Positions 8,935 to 17,343 of a stretch of DNA of 64,000 nt are shown here, in pieces. The stretch is taken from contig WSLY01000010.1 in the NCBI GenBank assembly GCA_013316825.1, positions 16,034 to 80,033 on the forward strand, read 5' to 3'. Each line of letters starts with the position of its first letter. The stretch's first letter is position 1. The translations under genes and the position numbers were made by a program. Source of the stretch: Lachnospiraceae bacterium (lineage in GTDB: Bacteria; Bacillota; Clostridia; Lachnospirales; Lachnospiraceae). The notes beneath the pieces were generated by a model that saw nothing but the letters and a program-made list of their open reading frames with translations, searched no databases and had not been told where the DNA came from.

Positions 8935-11235
8935 ATGTATTGTACAAAATGTGGAAGAGAAAACGCGGATGGGGTGAAATTCTGCATTCATTGCGGTGCA
9001 ATGATGGAGCAGCCTGAACCGGTCAATCAGGAAACGCCTGCAGAGCCTGCGTCTGCCGAACAGGGAGCAGTGTCCGAAATGGCAGAACAGCCCGTGTCCG
9101 CAGAGCAGCCTGCACCGGCAGAACAGCCCGTGTCCGCAGAGCAGTCTGCACCGGCAGAACAGTCTGTGTCCGCAGAGCAGCCTGCACCGGCAGAACAGCC
9201 CGTGTCCGCAGAGCAGCCTATACCGGCAGAGCCGATTCAGGCAGTAGAACAGCCTGCGCCGGCAGAACAGCCTTGGATGGCAAATCAGCCTGTTATTGTG
9301 GAACAGTCGTGGATGGGAGGGCAGCCTAAGCAGACGATGGAGAATGTGCCTCCCGTGCAGATGGGGCAGATGCCGCCTATGGGACAGGCTTCCGTACAGG
9401 GTGGGCAGATGCCGCCTATGATGGGACAGGCACCTATGCAGGGCGGACAGATGCCGCCTATGGGACAGGCACCTATGCAGGGCGGACAGATGCCTATGGG
9501 ACAGGTGCCTATGCAGGGCGGACAGATGCCGCCTATGGGACAGGTGCCTATGCAGGGCGGACAGATGCCGCCTATGGGACAGGTGCCTATGCAGGGCGGG
9601 CAGATACCTCCTACAAATGGACAGATGCCGCCTATGCCTTATGCGGCGGTCCCTCCTGCACAGCCGTCACAGAAAAAAGGAAACGGTGCTGTGAAGGTAG
9701 TTGTGGGCATTATCGTTGCGTTGTTGATAATTGGGATTGGCGTTTTAGCGTTTTTGTTTATTAACAAAGGCTCACAGGAAAAGAAGCTGCAGAATCAGCT
9801 TGAGACGGCTGCCAATTACAGGGCGGACGGTTCTTATGAAGAAGCAATCGATGCATATCTGGAAATACTGGAAAAGAATCCGGAGAACAGTGAAGCTATT
9901 GACGGACTGACGAATACTTATATTGAGTGGGCAGAGCGCTATGCAAAGGATGAAAATTATGAAGAAGCCATTTCTATTCTGAAGGGCGCGGACGACCATG
10001 CAAAGAGCAAGACCATCAAAAAGGCAATCAGTGAATATGAGGAAGCGTTGGAGGCGCTGAATGCGGCAAATAACGAGGGATTTACAGATGCGGATTTGGT
10101 GTTCCGTAATGGTTCCGAAGAGGTTACGGTGGAACGTGACCATGCGCTCATCGTGCGTTCATCGGGCGTCAGCTACTGCAGTTCCTATGTGGACGGCTCT
10201 TATGAAGAATATGGGGCGCTGGAGACGAGCAGGGGCTTAAAGCTTGGAGATTCGCTGGAGGATTATCTGTCTCTTTACACGGTGGAGTCCGGTTATTCTG
10301 CGTGGGAATTGTACAGCGGTGACAACAATGAGTATACCAGTTTCGCGGAGTATGAAGGACAGTCTCCTGCAACCATGTATGAAAGTTACAACAATGTATG
10401 GCTGGATATCGGTTTTAGCAAGGAAAATGGTGAGTGGAGAGCCTTGACAGACCGTGAAATCAGGGATACCTGGTTCTGCGAAGCTCCTTTGTCCGATTAT
10501 GAAGAAGTGATTGTATTTGCCGTTAATTTTGACTCATGGGGAGAGGTTGTCGGTATTTCCTGCGAGTATTTTTCCTATAATGAAGTCTGGGTAGAGTGGC
10601 AGGCATGGGACAATGGAACGGACAGCGGAAATGGCGATAGCGGCAATGGGAGCGGCGACTACAGCGTTCCGGAGTATGACGGCAATAAAGAGGAGTTTAC
10701 GGATGCGGACTTAATGTTTTATTGTGGCAGCGACAGCACTGAGGTTTCCCTGAATCATTCTTTTATCGTGTATGCGGACGGCAGTCAGATTATTTCTTAT
10801 GTGGATGCGGAACGTGAAACGACAGAGGATGTTTATGTTACCAACAGAGGTCTGGCGCTTGGAATGACACTGGAGGATTACAAGAATCTGTATTTCGTAG
10901 AGCCGGGGTATGCGGCGTGGGAATTGTTCCGCGGTGAAAACAACGAGTATACCAGCTTTGCCGAATATACGGGACAGGACCCTTTTGATATGTATGATGG
11001 AACTTATAATAACGCATGGCTGGATATCGGTTTCTGTAAGGAAAACGGCGAGTGGAGAGCTCTGCGGGATTATGAGGTGCAGGATACGTGGTTCTGCGAT
11101 GCCAATCTGGATGACTATGAAGAGGTAGTGGTATTTGCGGTTAATCTGGACCAATGGGGAGAAATCAGAGGATTGTCTCTTGAACATTTTACCTATGACG
11201 ACGGCTGGGTAGAATGGCAGGGATGGGCAAACTAA
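8935..11235 (+). CDS. zinc-ribbon membrane protein with Pro/Gln/Met repeats and a duplicated C-terminal domain
   Basis: A 766-residue protein of unknown function. A zinc ribbon opens it (Cys3, Cys6, Cys17, Cys20). A low-complexity region follows with two repeat types: AEQPVSAEQPAP-like units (about residues 50-100) and MGQxPMQGGQMPP-like 13-residue units (about 140-225). One transmembrane helix lies at about 252-276, then a TPR-like helical segment (about 282-380). Two homologous domains of about 170 residues (383-560 and 588-766) share FTDADL, GYxAWEL, NEYTSFAEY and WLDIGF. The zinc ribbon is inside and the repeats of the domain outside if the helix is a simple anchor. The start at 8935 has GGAGGG six bases upstream. 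Confidence 0.85.
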   Translation: MYCTKCGRENADGVKFCIHCGAMMEQPEPVNQETPAEPASAEQGAVSEMAEQPVSAEQPAPAEQPVSAEQSAPAEQSVSAEQPAPAEQPVSAEQPIPAEPIQAVEQPAPAEQPWMANQPVIVEQSWMGGQPKQTMENVPPVQMGQMPPMGQASVQGGQMPPMMGQAPMQGGQMPPMGQAPMQGGQMPMGQVPMQGGQMPPMGQVPMQGGQMPPMGQVPMQGGQIPPTNGQMPPMPYAAVPPAQPSQKKGNGAVKVVVGIIVALLIIGIGVLAFLFINKGSQEKKLQNQLETAANYRADGSYEEAIDAYLEILEKNPENSEAIDGLTNTYIEWAERYAKDENYEEAISILKGADDHAKSKTIKKAISEYEEALEALNAANNEGFTDADLVFRNGSEEVTVERDHALIVRSSGVSYCSSYVDGSYEEYGALETSRGLKLGDSLEDYLSLYTVESGYSAWELYSGDNNEYTSFAEYEGQSPATMYESYNNVWLDIGFSKENGEWRALTDREIRDTWFCEAPLSDYEEVIVFAVNFDSWGEVVGISCEYFSYNEVWVEWQAWDNGTDSGNGDSGNGSGDYSVPEYDGNKEEFTDADLMFYCGSDSTEVSLNHSFIVYADGSQIISYVDAERETTEDVYVTNRGLALGMTLEDYKNLYFVEPGYAAWELFRGENNEYTSFAEYTGQDPFDMYDGTYNNAWLDIGFCKENGEWRALRDYEVQDTWFCDANLDDYEEVVVFAVNLDQWGEIRGLSLEHFTYDDGWVEWQGWAN
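9079..9236. repeat. in-frame 36-bp repeats coding AEQPVSAEQPAP-type units
   Basis: Roughly four tandem, slightly diverged copies of a unit built on GCAGAACAGCCCGTGTCC lie inside the zinc-ribbon protein gene. All length changes are multiples of three, so the frame is kept. Confidence 0.8.
9361..9612. repeat. in-frame 39-bp repeats coding MGQVPMQGGQMPP-type units
   Basis: About six tandem copies lie in the same gene. One copy has an extra Met codon and one lacks a Pro codon pair, as expected from slippage or unequal crossing over. The last three copies are almost identical, which suggests recent expansion. Confidence 0.85.
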
Positions 11236-11250
11236 TTTGCAGTTATGTAG

Positions 11251-11283
11251 CCGGGCTCATATTTTATGAGTCCGGTTTTTTTA
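11251..11283 (+). terminator. terminator between the zinc-ribbon gene and the convergent ABC genes
   Basis: The stem CCGGGCTCAT / ATGAGTCCGG with a five-base loop is followed by seven T on the + strand. It sits between two convergent genes. Confidence 0.75.
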
Positions 11284-12102
11284 TTACATTCTTTTTTTAT
11301 AGTAATGCTCTACCCACTGGATAATCTGATAGAGGCCCATGGCAATGATACAGAGCAGGATAATGGAGGTAATCACCATATGCATTTGGAAAACCTGTGA
11401 ACCGTAGATAATCAGGTATCCGAGTCCTCTTCGCGCAGCGAGAAATTCGCCGATGATAACGCCTACGAGGGCGAGACCGATATTTACTTTCATTGTGCTC
11501 AAAATGGTAGGAATACTGCCAGGCAGGACCACTTTGAAAAAGGCATTCCACTTGCTGCCGCCCAGCGTATAAATCAAGGTGATTTTTTCGCCGTCTACCT
11601 GTCTAAAACCAGTGTAGAGGCTGATAATCGAGCCAAAGATGGCAACGGAAGCGCCGGCTACGATAATCGTGGGGGTGCCGGTGCCAAGCCATACAATGAA
11701 AAGAGGAGCAAGCGCGGACTTTGGCAGGCTGTTTAAGACGACAAGGTACGGTTCCATGATTTCCGAAATGCCGGAGGAATACCAGAGCAGAGTTGCCGCC
11801 GCCATGCCGATAAGAATCACCAAAAAGAAGCTTACCAGTGTTTCGGCAAGCGTGATTCCAATATGCAGGAACAGGTTTTTTCCCGTTACCAGTTCAAAGA
11901 AGCAGAGGAGCACTCTGGAAGGGCTGGAGAAAAAAAAGGTATCTATCCAGCCTAAATCTGCAGCAGTTTCCCACAGGGCTAAAAACAAGATAAAAATCAA
12001 AGTGCGGCAGAGAGATATTTTGTTGTGATAATGCTTATGCGCCCTGACAAAGGCTTCCTGCCGCGTCAGCTCCTTTGCGGGGGCATTGTTATATTTTTTC
12101 AT
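11284..12102 (-). CDS. ABC transporter permease, SsuC/TauC/ThiX-like
   Basis: A 272-residue membrane permease of the nitrate/sulfonate/taurine/pyrimidine-precursor import class (BPD_transp_1 fold). Several hydrophobic helices are visible, starting with ISLCRTLIFILFLALWETA. The cytoplasmic coupling loop lies around YTLGGSKWNAFFKVVLPGSIPTI, an EAA-type motif. The start is the ATG at 12102, 14 bases inside the ATPase gene and with GGGAGG upstream; the longer frame to 12207 is an artefact of that overlap. The substrate is unknown because no binding-protein gene is next to it. Confidence 0.9.
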   Translation of the reverse strand: MKKYNNAPAKELTRQEAFVRAHKHYHNKISLCRTLIFILFLALWETAADLGWIDTFFFSSPSRVLLCFFELVTGKNLFLHIGITLAETLVSFFLVILIGMAAATLLWYSSGISEIMEPYLVVLNSLPKSALAPLFIVWLGTGTPTIIVAGASVAIFGSIISLYTGFRQVDGEKITLIYTLGGSKWNAFFKVVLPGSIPTILSTMKVNIGLALVGVIIGEFLAARRGLGYLIIYGSQVFQMHMVITSIILLCIIAMGLYQIIQWVEHYYKKRM

Positions 12103-12862
12103 TGGACAGCGCCTCCCATAGAAGATTAAAATAATATTGGAATTCCGGAGCGTTTCTGGAAGCCAGCGGGGAATCGTCAGGCAGGGAAAGCTTGATGGGA
12201 ACTTCAAATTTTACGGTAGCAGGACGACGGCTTAGTATGATAATTCGGTCTGCCAGACTGATTGCCTCCGATAAGTCATGGGTAATCAACAGTGCAGTCT
12301 TCCCTGTTTTCCGGATGATCTGGCAAATATCGGAGGAAACCATAAGGCGGGTCTGATAATCCAGAGCGCTGAAGGGTTCATCTAAAAGCAGAAGACCGGG
12401 GTCTAGGGCAAGCGTCCGTATCAGTGCTGCGCGCTGCTTCATACCGCCGGATAATTCGCTGGGTTTCTTATCTTTGAATTTATACAAATCGTAGTCTTTC
12501 ATGAGCTGCAGCACCCGGTCGGTATTTTTTTGTGTCAGCATCTTGTTTATTTCCAGCCCGAGGATGGCGTTCTGATATACGGTGCGCCATTCGAGAAGAT
12601 GGTCTCTTTGCAGCATGTAGCCAATCTTCGGATAGTGGAAGGAGCCGTCAGGATTATGAAAGACAATGGTTCCTTCTTCAGGTGGAAGCAAGCCTGCAAT
12701 AATGGAGAGCAGGGTTGATTTTCCACAGCCGCTCGGTCCTACGATGGCAACAAACTCTCCCGTATCGATGTGGAAAGATACGTGGGAAAGTGCCGGAGTT
12801 TCCATCTGAAGGCTGTGGTAGGAATAACAGATATCTTTTAATTGCAGCAGAGGTTCCGGCAT
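12089..12862 (-). CDS. ABC transporter ATP-binding protein, SsuB/TauB-like
   Basis: The 257-residue ATPase partner of the overlapping permease. Walker A is GPSGCGKST, the signature is LSGGMKQRAALIRT, Walker B is LLLLDEPFSALD and the switch His is in LLITHDLSEA. It belongs to the nitrate/sulfonate/taurine importer ATPases. The start is the ATG at 12862, with AAGGAAA upstream. The open frame continues to 13177, but that part lies across the divergent argH promoter and start and is not coding. A substrate-binding subunit must be encoded elsewhere if the importer is complete. Confidence 0.92.
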   Translation of the reverse strand: MPEPLLQLKDICYSYHSLQMETPALSHVSFHIDTGEFVAIVGPSGCGKSTLLSIIAGLLPPEEGTIVFHNPDGSFHYPKIGYMLQRDHLLEWRTVYQNAILGLEINKMLTQKNTDRVLQLMKDYDLYKFKDKKPSELSGGMKQRAALIRTLALDPGLLLLDEPFSALDYQTRLMVSSDICQIIRKTGKTALLITHDLSEAISLADRIIILSRRPATVKFEVPIKLSLPDDSPLASRNAPEFQYYFNLLWEALSNEKI

Positions 12863-12937
12863 AATACATTTCCTTTTTTGTTTTACTGTTATTCTATGAA
12901 AAAGAAGAAGATTGGTGTAAAGATTTGTTGCACTGTA

Positions 12938-12966
12938 TTGCATTAAAGCAAAATTTATGCTACTAT
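12938..12966 (+). promoter_or_regulatory. argH-asd promoter
   Basis: TTGCAT (12938-12943), a 17-base spacer and TACTAT (12961-12966) with an upstream TG, that is, an extended -10. It lies 35 bases before argH. Confidence 0.6.
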
Positions 12967-13001
12967 CATGGTTAGATTTTACTTTATAATGGAGGAATAC
13001 T

Positions 13002-14408
13002 ATGGCGCAGCTATGGGGCGGACGCTTTACAAAAGAGACGGATGATAAGGTTTTTGCTTTTAATGCGTCCATCCGTTTTGATAAAAATTTATTTGGGCAG
13101 GATATTGAGGGAAGTATCGCGCATGCAGTGATGCTCGGCAAACAGGGGATTCTGACCGTAGAGGAAAAGGATGCCATTGTAAAAGGACTTGCGGGTATCA
13201 GGGAGGATGTAGAGAGCGGCAGGCTTGCGATTGACGAGACGCAGGAGGATATTCACAGCTTTGTAGAAGCGGTGCTGACAGAGCGGATTGGAGAAGCCGG
13301 CAAAAAGCTGCATACGGGGCGGAGCCGCAATGATCAGGTGGCGCTTGATATGCGTTTGTATACAAGGACGCATGTGCTTGAGTTGGATGGGCTGTTAAAA
13401 GAGCTTCTTGCGGCGATTCTTTTCATTATGGAAGAAAATGTAGAGACCTATATGCCGGGCTTTACACATTTACAAAAAGCGCAGCCGGTAACTCTGGCGC
13501 ATCATCTTGGTGCATATTTTGAAATGTTTAAGCGGGACAGACAGCGGCTGAAAGATATTTATTTCCGCATGAATTACTGTCCTTTGGGCGCAGGGGCGCT
13601 TGCCGGAACTACGTATCCGCTGGACAGGAATTATACGGCTTCTCTGCTTGGATTTGAGGGTCCCGGTTTAAACAGCATGGATTCTGTATCTGACAGGGAT
13701 TATTTGATAGAGTATTTGGCGGCTCTTTCTATTCTGATGATGCATTTTTCCCGATTTTGTGAAGAAATTATCATATGGAATTCCAATGAGTATCATTTTG
13801 TAGAGATAGACGATGCATATTCCACTGGAAGCAGCATTATGCCGCAAAAGAAAAATCCGGATATTGCAGAGCTTATCAGAGGCAAGACCGGAAGAGTGTA
13901 TGGCGCGCTTATGTCGCTTCTTACTACAATGAAGGGACTTCCGCTTGCTTATAACAAGGATATGCAGGAGGATAAGGAACTTAGCTTTGACGCGATGCAT
14001 ACGGCGGAAGTTTGTACGGCGCTTTTTACGAAGATGCTTTCCACCATGAAATTTAACAAAGAAGCAATGGAAAAAAGCGCGGTAAACGGCTTTGCGAATG
14101 CTACGGATGCCGCCGATTATCTGGTAAACAAGGGCGTTCCCTTCAGGGATGCGCATGGCATTATTGGCAGGCTGGTGCTTTACTGCATTGACAAGGGCGT
14201 TGGAATCGACGCACTCAGCATGGAAGAACTGAAGGCGGTCAGCGACAAGTTTGAACCGGATATTTATGATGCTGTCAGCCTAAAGACCTGTGTGGAAAAG
14301 CGGCTTACGCTTGGCGCACCGGGACCGGAGGCAATGCGTGAAGTCATCCGTTTACATAGAGCATATTTAAAAGAAGACTGGCAGAAAGGAACAGAAAAAA
14401 ATGAGTGA
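13002..14408 (+). CDS. argH: argininosuccinate lyase
   Basis: Cleaves argininosuccinate to arginine and fumarate, the last step of arginine synthesis. The 468-residue length and N-terminal AQLWGGRFTKETD are typical. The fumarase-superfamily signature GSSIMPQKKNPD carries the catalytic serine (Ser277/278). HTGRSRNDQV (about 106-115) is the substrate-binding stretch. GGAGG lies six bases before the ATG. The gene overlaps asd by eight bases, so an arginine gene is coupled to an aspartate-pathway gene. No other arg genes are in the window, and I see no ARG box or T-box in the short leader. Confidence 0.97.
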   Translation: MAQLWGGRFTKETDDKVFAFNASIRFDKNLFGQDIEGSIAHAVMLGKQGILTVEEKDAIVKGLAGIREDVESGRLAIDETQEDIHSFVEAVLTERIGEAGKKLHTGRSRNDQVALDMRLYTRTHVLELDGLLKELLAAILFIMEENVETYMPGFTHLQKAQPVTLAHHLGAYFEMFKRDRQRLKDIYFRMNYCPLGAGALAGTTYPLDRNYTASLLGFEGPGLNSMDSVSDRDYLIEYLAALSILMMHFSRFCEEIIIWNSNEYHFVEIDDAYSTGSSIMPQKKNPDIAELIRGKTGRVYGALMSLLTTMKGLPLAYNKDMQEDKELSFDAMHTAEVCTALFTKMLSTMKFNKEAMEKSAVNGFANATDAADYLVNKGVPFRDAHGIIGRLVLYCIDKGVGIDALSMEELKAVSDKFEPDIYDAVSLKTCVEKRLTLGAPGPEAMREVIRLHRAYLKEDWQKGTEKNE

Positions 14409-15486
14409 AAAATTAAAGGTTGGAATATTAGGCGGAACGGGTATGGTAGGGCAGCGCTTTATTGCGCTGTTAGAGAATCACCCTTGGTTTGAAGTGACGA
14501 CCATCGCGGCAAGTCCCCGCTCGGCAGGTAAAACTTACGAAGAGGCAGTGGGCGGCAGATGGAAGATGCAGACTCCCATGCCTGAAAAAGTAAAAGATAT
14601 TGTGGTTATGAATGTCAATGAGGTGGAGAAGGTTGCGGCAGAGGTGGATTTTGTATTCAGTGCCGTGGATATGACAAAAGAAGAAATCAAGGCGATTGAG
14701 GAAGCATATGCAAAGACGGAAACGCCGGTGGTATCCAACAACAGCGCGCATCGCTGGACACCGGATGTTCCCATGGTAGTACCGGAGATTAATCCGGAGC
14801 ATATGAAGGTAATTGATTTCCAAAAGAAGCGTCTTGGAACAAAAAGAGGATTTGTAGCGGTAAAGCCTAACTGTTCGATTCAGAGTTATGCGCCTGTTCT
14901 GACAGCATGGAAGGAGTTTGAGCCGGTGGAAGTAGTAGCGACTACTTATCAGGCAATTTCCGGTGCGGGTAAAACTTTTAAGGACTGGCCTGAGATGGAG
15001 GGCAATATTATTCCGTATATTGGCGGCGAGGAAGAAAAATCCGAGAAGGAGCCGCTTCGTATCTGGGGAGAGATAAAGGACGGGGTGATTGTTCCTGCTG
15101 CGCTGCCGGTTATTACCTGTCAGTGCATCAGAGTGCCGGTATTAAACGGACATACGGCAGCCGTTTTTGTCAGGTTTAGGAAAAAACCTACAAAGGAGCA
15201 GTTAATCGAAAAGCTTGTGAGCTATAAGGGCATTCCGCAGGAGCTTTCCCTTCCTTCTGCACCGAAGCAGTTTATCCGGTATATGGAGGAGGATAACCGC
15301 CCGCAGGTAAGTCTTGATGTAGATTATGAAAATGGTATGGGAATCAGCGTAGGACGTCTTCGCGAGGATTCTGTATATGATTTTAAGTTTGTGGGATTGT
15401 CACACAATACGGTCCGCGGAGCCGCGGGGGGAGCCGTTCTGTGTGCGGAGCTTTTGAAGGCACAGGGGTATATAAGTAAGAAATAG
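14401..15486 (+). CDS. asd: aspartate-semialdehyde dehydrogenase (archaeal/fungal-type)
   Basis: Reduces aspartyl phosphate to aspartate semialdehyde with NADPH, feeding lysine, threonine, methionine and diaminopimelate synthesis. The N-terminal nucleotide-binding motif GILGGTGMVGQRF is present. The active-site Cys158 lies in VKPNCSIQS. The sequence resembles the archaeal/fungal subfamily of about 350-360 residues more than the classical bacterial Asd. The start overlaps the end of argH (ATGAGTGA), implying coupled translation. Confidence 0.95.
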   Translation: MSEKLKVGILGGTGMVGQRFIALLENHPWFEVTTIAASPRSAGKTYEEAVGGRWKMQTPMPEKVKDIVVMNVNEVEKVAAEVDFVFSAVDMTKEEIKAIEEAYAKTETPVVSNNSAHRWTPDVPMVVPEINPEHMKVIDFQKKRLGTKRGFVAVKPNCSIQSYAPVLTAWKEFEPVEVVATTYQAISGAGKTFKDWPEMEGNIIPYIGGEEEKSEKEPLRIWGEIKDGVIVPAALPVITCQCIRVPVLNGHTAAVFVRFRKKPTKEQLIEKLVSYKGIPQELSLPSAPKQFIRYMEEDNRPQVSLDVDYENGMGISVGRLREDSVYDFKFVGLSHNTVRGAAGGAVLCAELLKAQGYISKK

Positions 15487-15588
15487 CGGGGAGCGAAAAG
15501 CAGCAGGGGAGTAAAGGTTACAAAAGCGGGGAAAAGACGGTAAAATTGTGTTTTGCCGGGAAATAAGGGTTTGAATGGAGGAAACAAA

Positions 15589-17310
15589 ATGGACGAGCTG
15601 CGGTATCAGATAGATTTATTGAAGGCGATGAATCAACAATTAAGCGGACGGGATAAGATGTACCGTCTGGTTTGTGACACGTCCAACAATGCCTTTCTCT
15701 ATATCGTATTTGAAAAGAACGATGTCATTACGCTTGGCAACTGGGATGAATATTTTTCTTTCAAGGTCAAGGAGAACAGGGAGCTTCCTTTTATCCTTGA
15801 CGAATTGGAAGAAAAATATATTCTGCCGGTGAGGGAAGCTTTGTTTCTTGAAAAAACCGGCAGCGAGCGGGACGTTGTGGAATGCTGTATGAAAAATGGC
15901 AAAACATGGCTGGAATTTGAAGTTAGAATTAATTATGACGAGCAGAATGTTCCCATTGACAAGATTGTCTGTATCAGAGATATCACAAAATTTAAGGCGC
16001 AGAATGATGAGCTTCGGTATATGGCTTATTATGACTCGCTGACGGGGCTGTATAACCGCAATTATTTTGTTATGCGGCTGGGGGAATTTATCCGCAGGGC
16101 GGAGGAAGAGCACAGGATTGTCAGCGTCATGTTTATTGACATTGACGATTTCAGGAAAATCAACGACGGCATGGGACTGCTGGTAGGTGATGAGGTGGTT
16201 CAGCAATACGGACAGTTTCTGGGCTCTTTTTCTGATGACAATGTGATTGTCTGCCATATGACGAGCGATATCTATTGTATGGCAATCTATGACCCCTATG
16301 GGGACAGAAGCGTAGAACATATACATAAGTGTATTTTGGAAAGGATTCATCAAGGATTTCTTTTAAGCAACGGGATGGAAATCCGGCTTACGGTCAGCAT
16401 CGGCGTTGCAGAATATCCGGAGTCCTCAAAGCAGGCGCTTGAATTGATTAATTGTGCCGAGATTGTTATGTTTAAGGCGAAAGCAATCGGAAAAGCATCC
16501 ATACAGTATTTTGATGCGGTAATTTTGCATGATTTTCTGGAAACGGTGGAGATTGAAAATAAGCTGAAAGAGGCAATTTTTAATAAAAATTTCTGCCTGC
16601 ATTTCCAGCCGCAGTATTATACCAACACCAAGAGACTCAGAGGTGTGGAGGCGTTGATACGCTGGAAGGACGAGGACAACAAAATGATAAGTCCTTCTGT
16701 TTTTATTCCGATTGCAGAGAAAAACGGCGCGATTATCCCGATTGGAAGCTGGGTGATGGAGGAGAGTATTAAGCACTACGCAGAGTGGAAACGCAAATAT
16801 GGGTATCCGCTTATCATGTCCATCAATATTTCGTCCATTCAGTATAAACGGAAGGATTTTGTGGGAAAGCTGTTGGAAATGATTCAGAAATATGATGTGG
16901 AGCCGGGAGAAATCGAATTAGAGATTACGGAAAGTATTTTAATCGAGGACTTTGAAGAAGTGAAGGACAAGCTTTTGACACTGAGAGATTACGGTGTCAA
17001 GATATCACTGGATGATTTTGGTACAGGCTTTTCTTCTTTGTCCTATTTGAACGGGCTGCCGATTGATACGCTCAAGATAGACAAGAGCTTTATAGACAGG
17101 GTTATTACGGACGAATCCACAAAAATCATTACGGAGTCCATTGTTTCCATGGTTAGCAAGCTCGGTTATGAGACAGTGGCGGAGGGTGTGGAGACTGAGG
17201 AGCAGTTTGATTATATGAAGCAGATTGGATGTGATATCATTCAGGGATACCTGCTTGGCAGACCGGTGCCTGCGGACGACATAGAACAGATGCTGATAGG
17301 GCTTTTATAA
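15589..17310 (+). CDS. PAS-GGDEF-EAL protein, probable c-di-GMP phosphodiesterase
   Basis: A 573-residue cytoplasmic signalling protein. A PAS-like sensor (about 15-135) precedes a GGDEF domain (about 149-300, beginning DSLTGLYNRNYF) and an EAL domain (about 320-570). The GGDEF signature is replaced by SDIYC at 226-230, so diguanylate cyclase activity is unlikely. The EAL domain keeps Glu354 (EAL), Asp475-Asp476 (DDFGTGFSS), Lys496 and Glu532/535, so it should hydrolyse c-di-GMP. No membrane helix is seen. The ATG at 15589 has GGAGG, unlike the upstream in-frame ATG at 15553. It appears monocistronic. Confidence 0.92.
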   Translation: MDELRYQIDLLKAMNQQLSGRDKMYRLVCDTSNNAFLYIVFEKNDVITLGNWDEYFSFKVKENRELPFILDELEEKYILPVREALFLEKTGSERDVVECCMKNGKTWLEFEVRINYDEQNVPIDKIVCIRDITKFKAQNDELRYMAYYDSLTGLYNRNYFVMRLGEFIRRAEEEHRIVSVMFIDIDDFRKINDGMGLLVGDEVVQQYGQFLGSFSDDNVIVCHMTSDIYCMAIYDPYGDRSVEHIHKCILERIHQGFLLSNGMEIRLTVSIGVAEYPESSKQALELINCAEIVMFKAKAIGKASIQYFDAVILHDFLETVEIENKLKEAIFNKNFCLHFQPQYYTNTKRLRGVEALIRWKDEDNKMISPSVFIPIAEKNGAIIPIGSWVMEESIKHYAEWKRKYGYPLIMSINISSIQYKRKDFVGKLLEMIQKYDVEPGEIELEITESILIEDFEEVKDKLLTLRDYGVKISLDDFGTGFSSLSYLNGLPIDTLKIDKSFIDRVITDESTKIITESIVSMVSKLGYETVAEGVETEEQFDYMKQIGCDIIQGYLLGRPVPADDIEQMLIGLL

Positions 17311-17343
17311 TATAAGATTGTGTGCCGCAAGTAAGGAGAATGG

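Noticed and set aside
9361..9612. Regular repeats considered as a CRISPR array
   Set aside because: The units are directly adjacent without unique spacers, lie in a coding frame and keep multiples of three.
12863..13177. N-terminal extension of the ABC ATPase frame
   Set aside because: It crosses the divergent argH promoter and start codon; the ATG at 12862 has its own ribosome binding site and begins at the usual family position.
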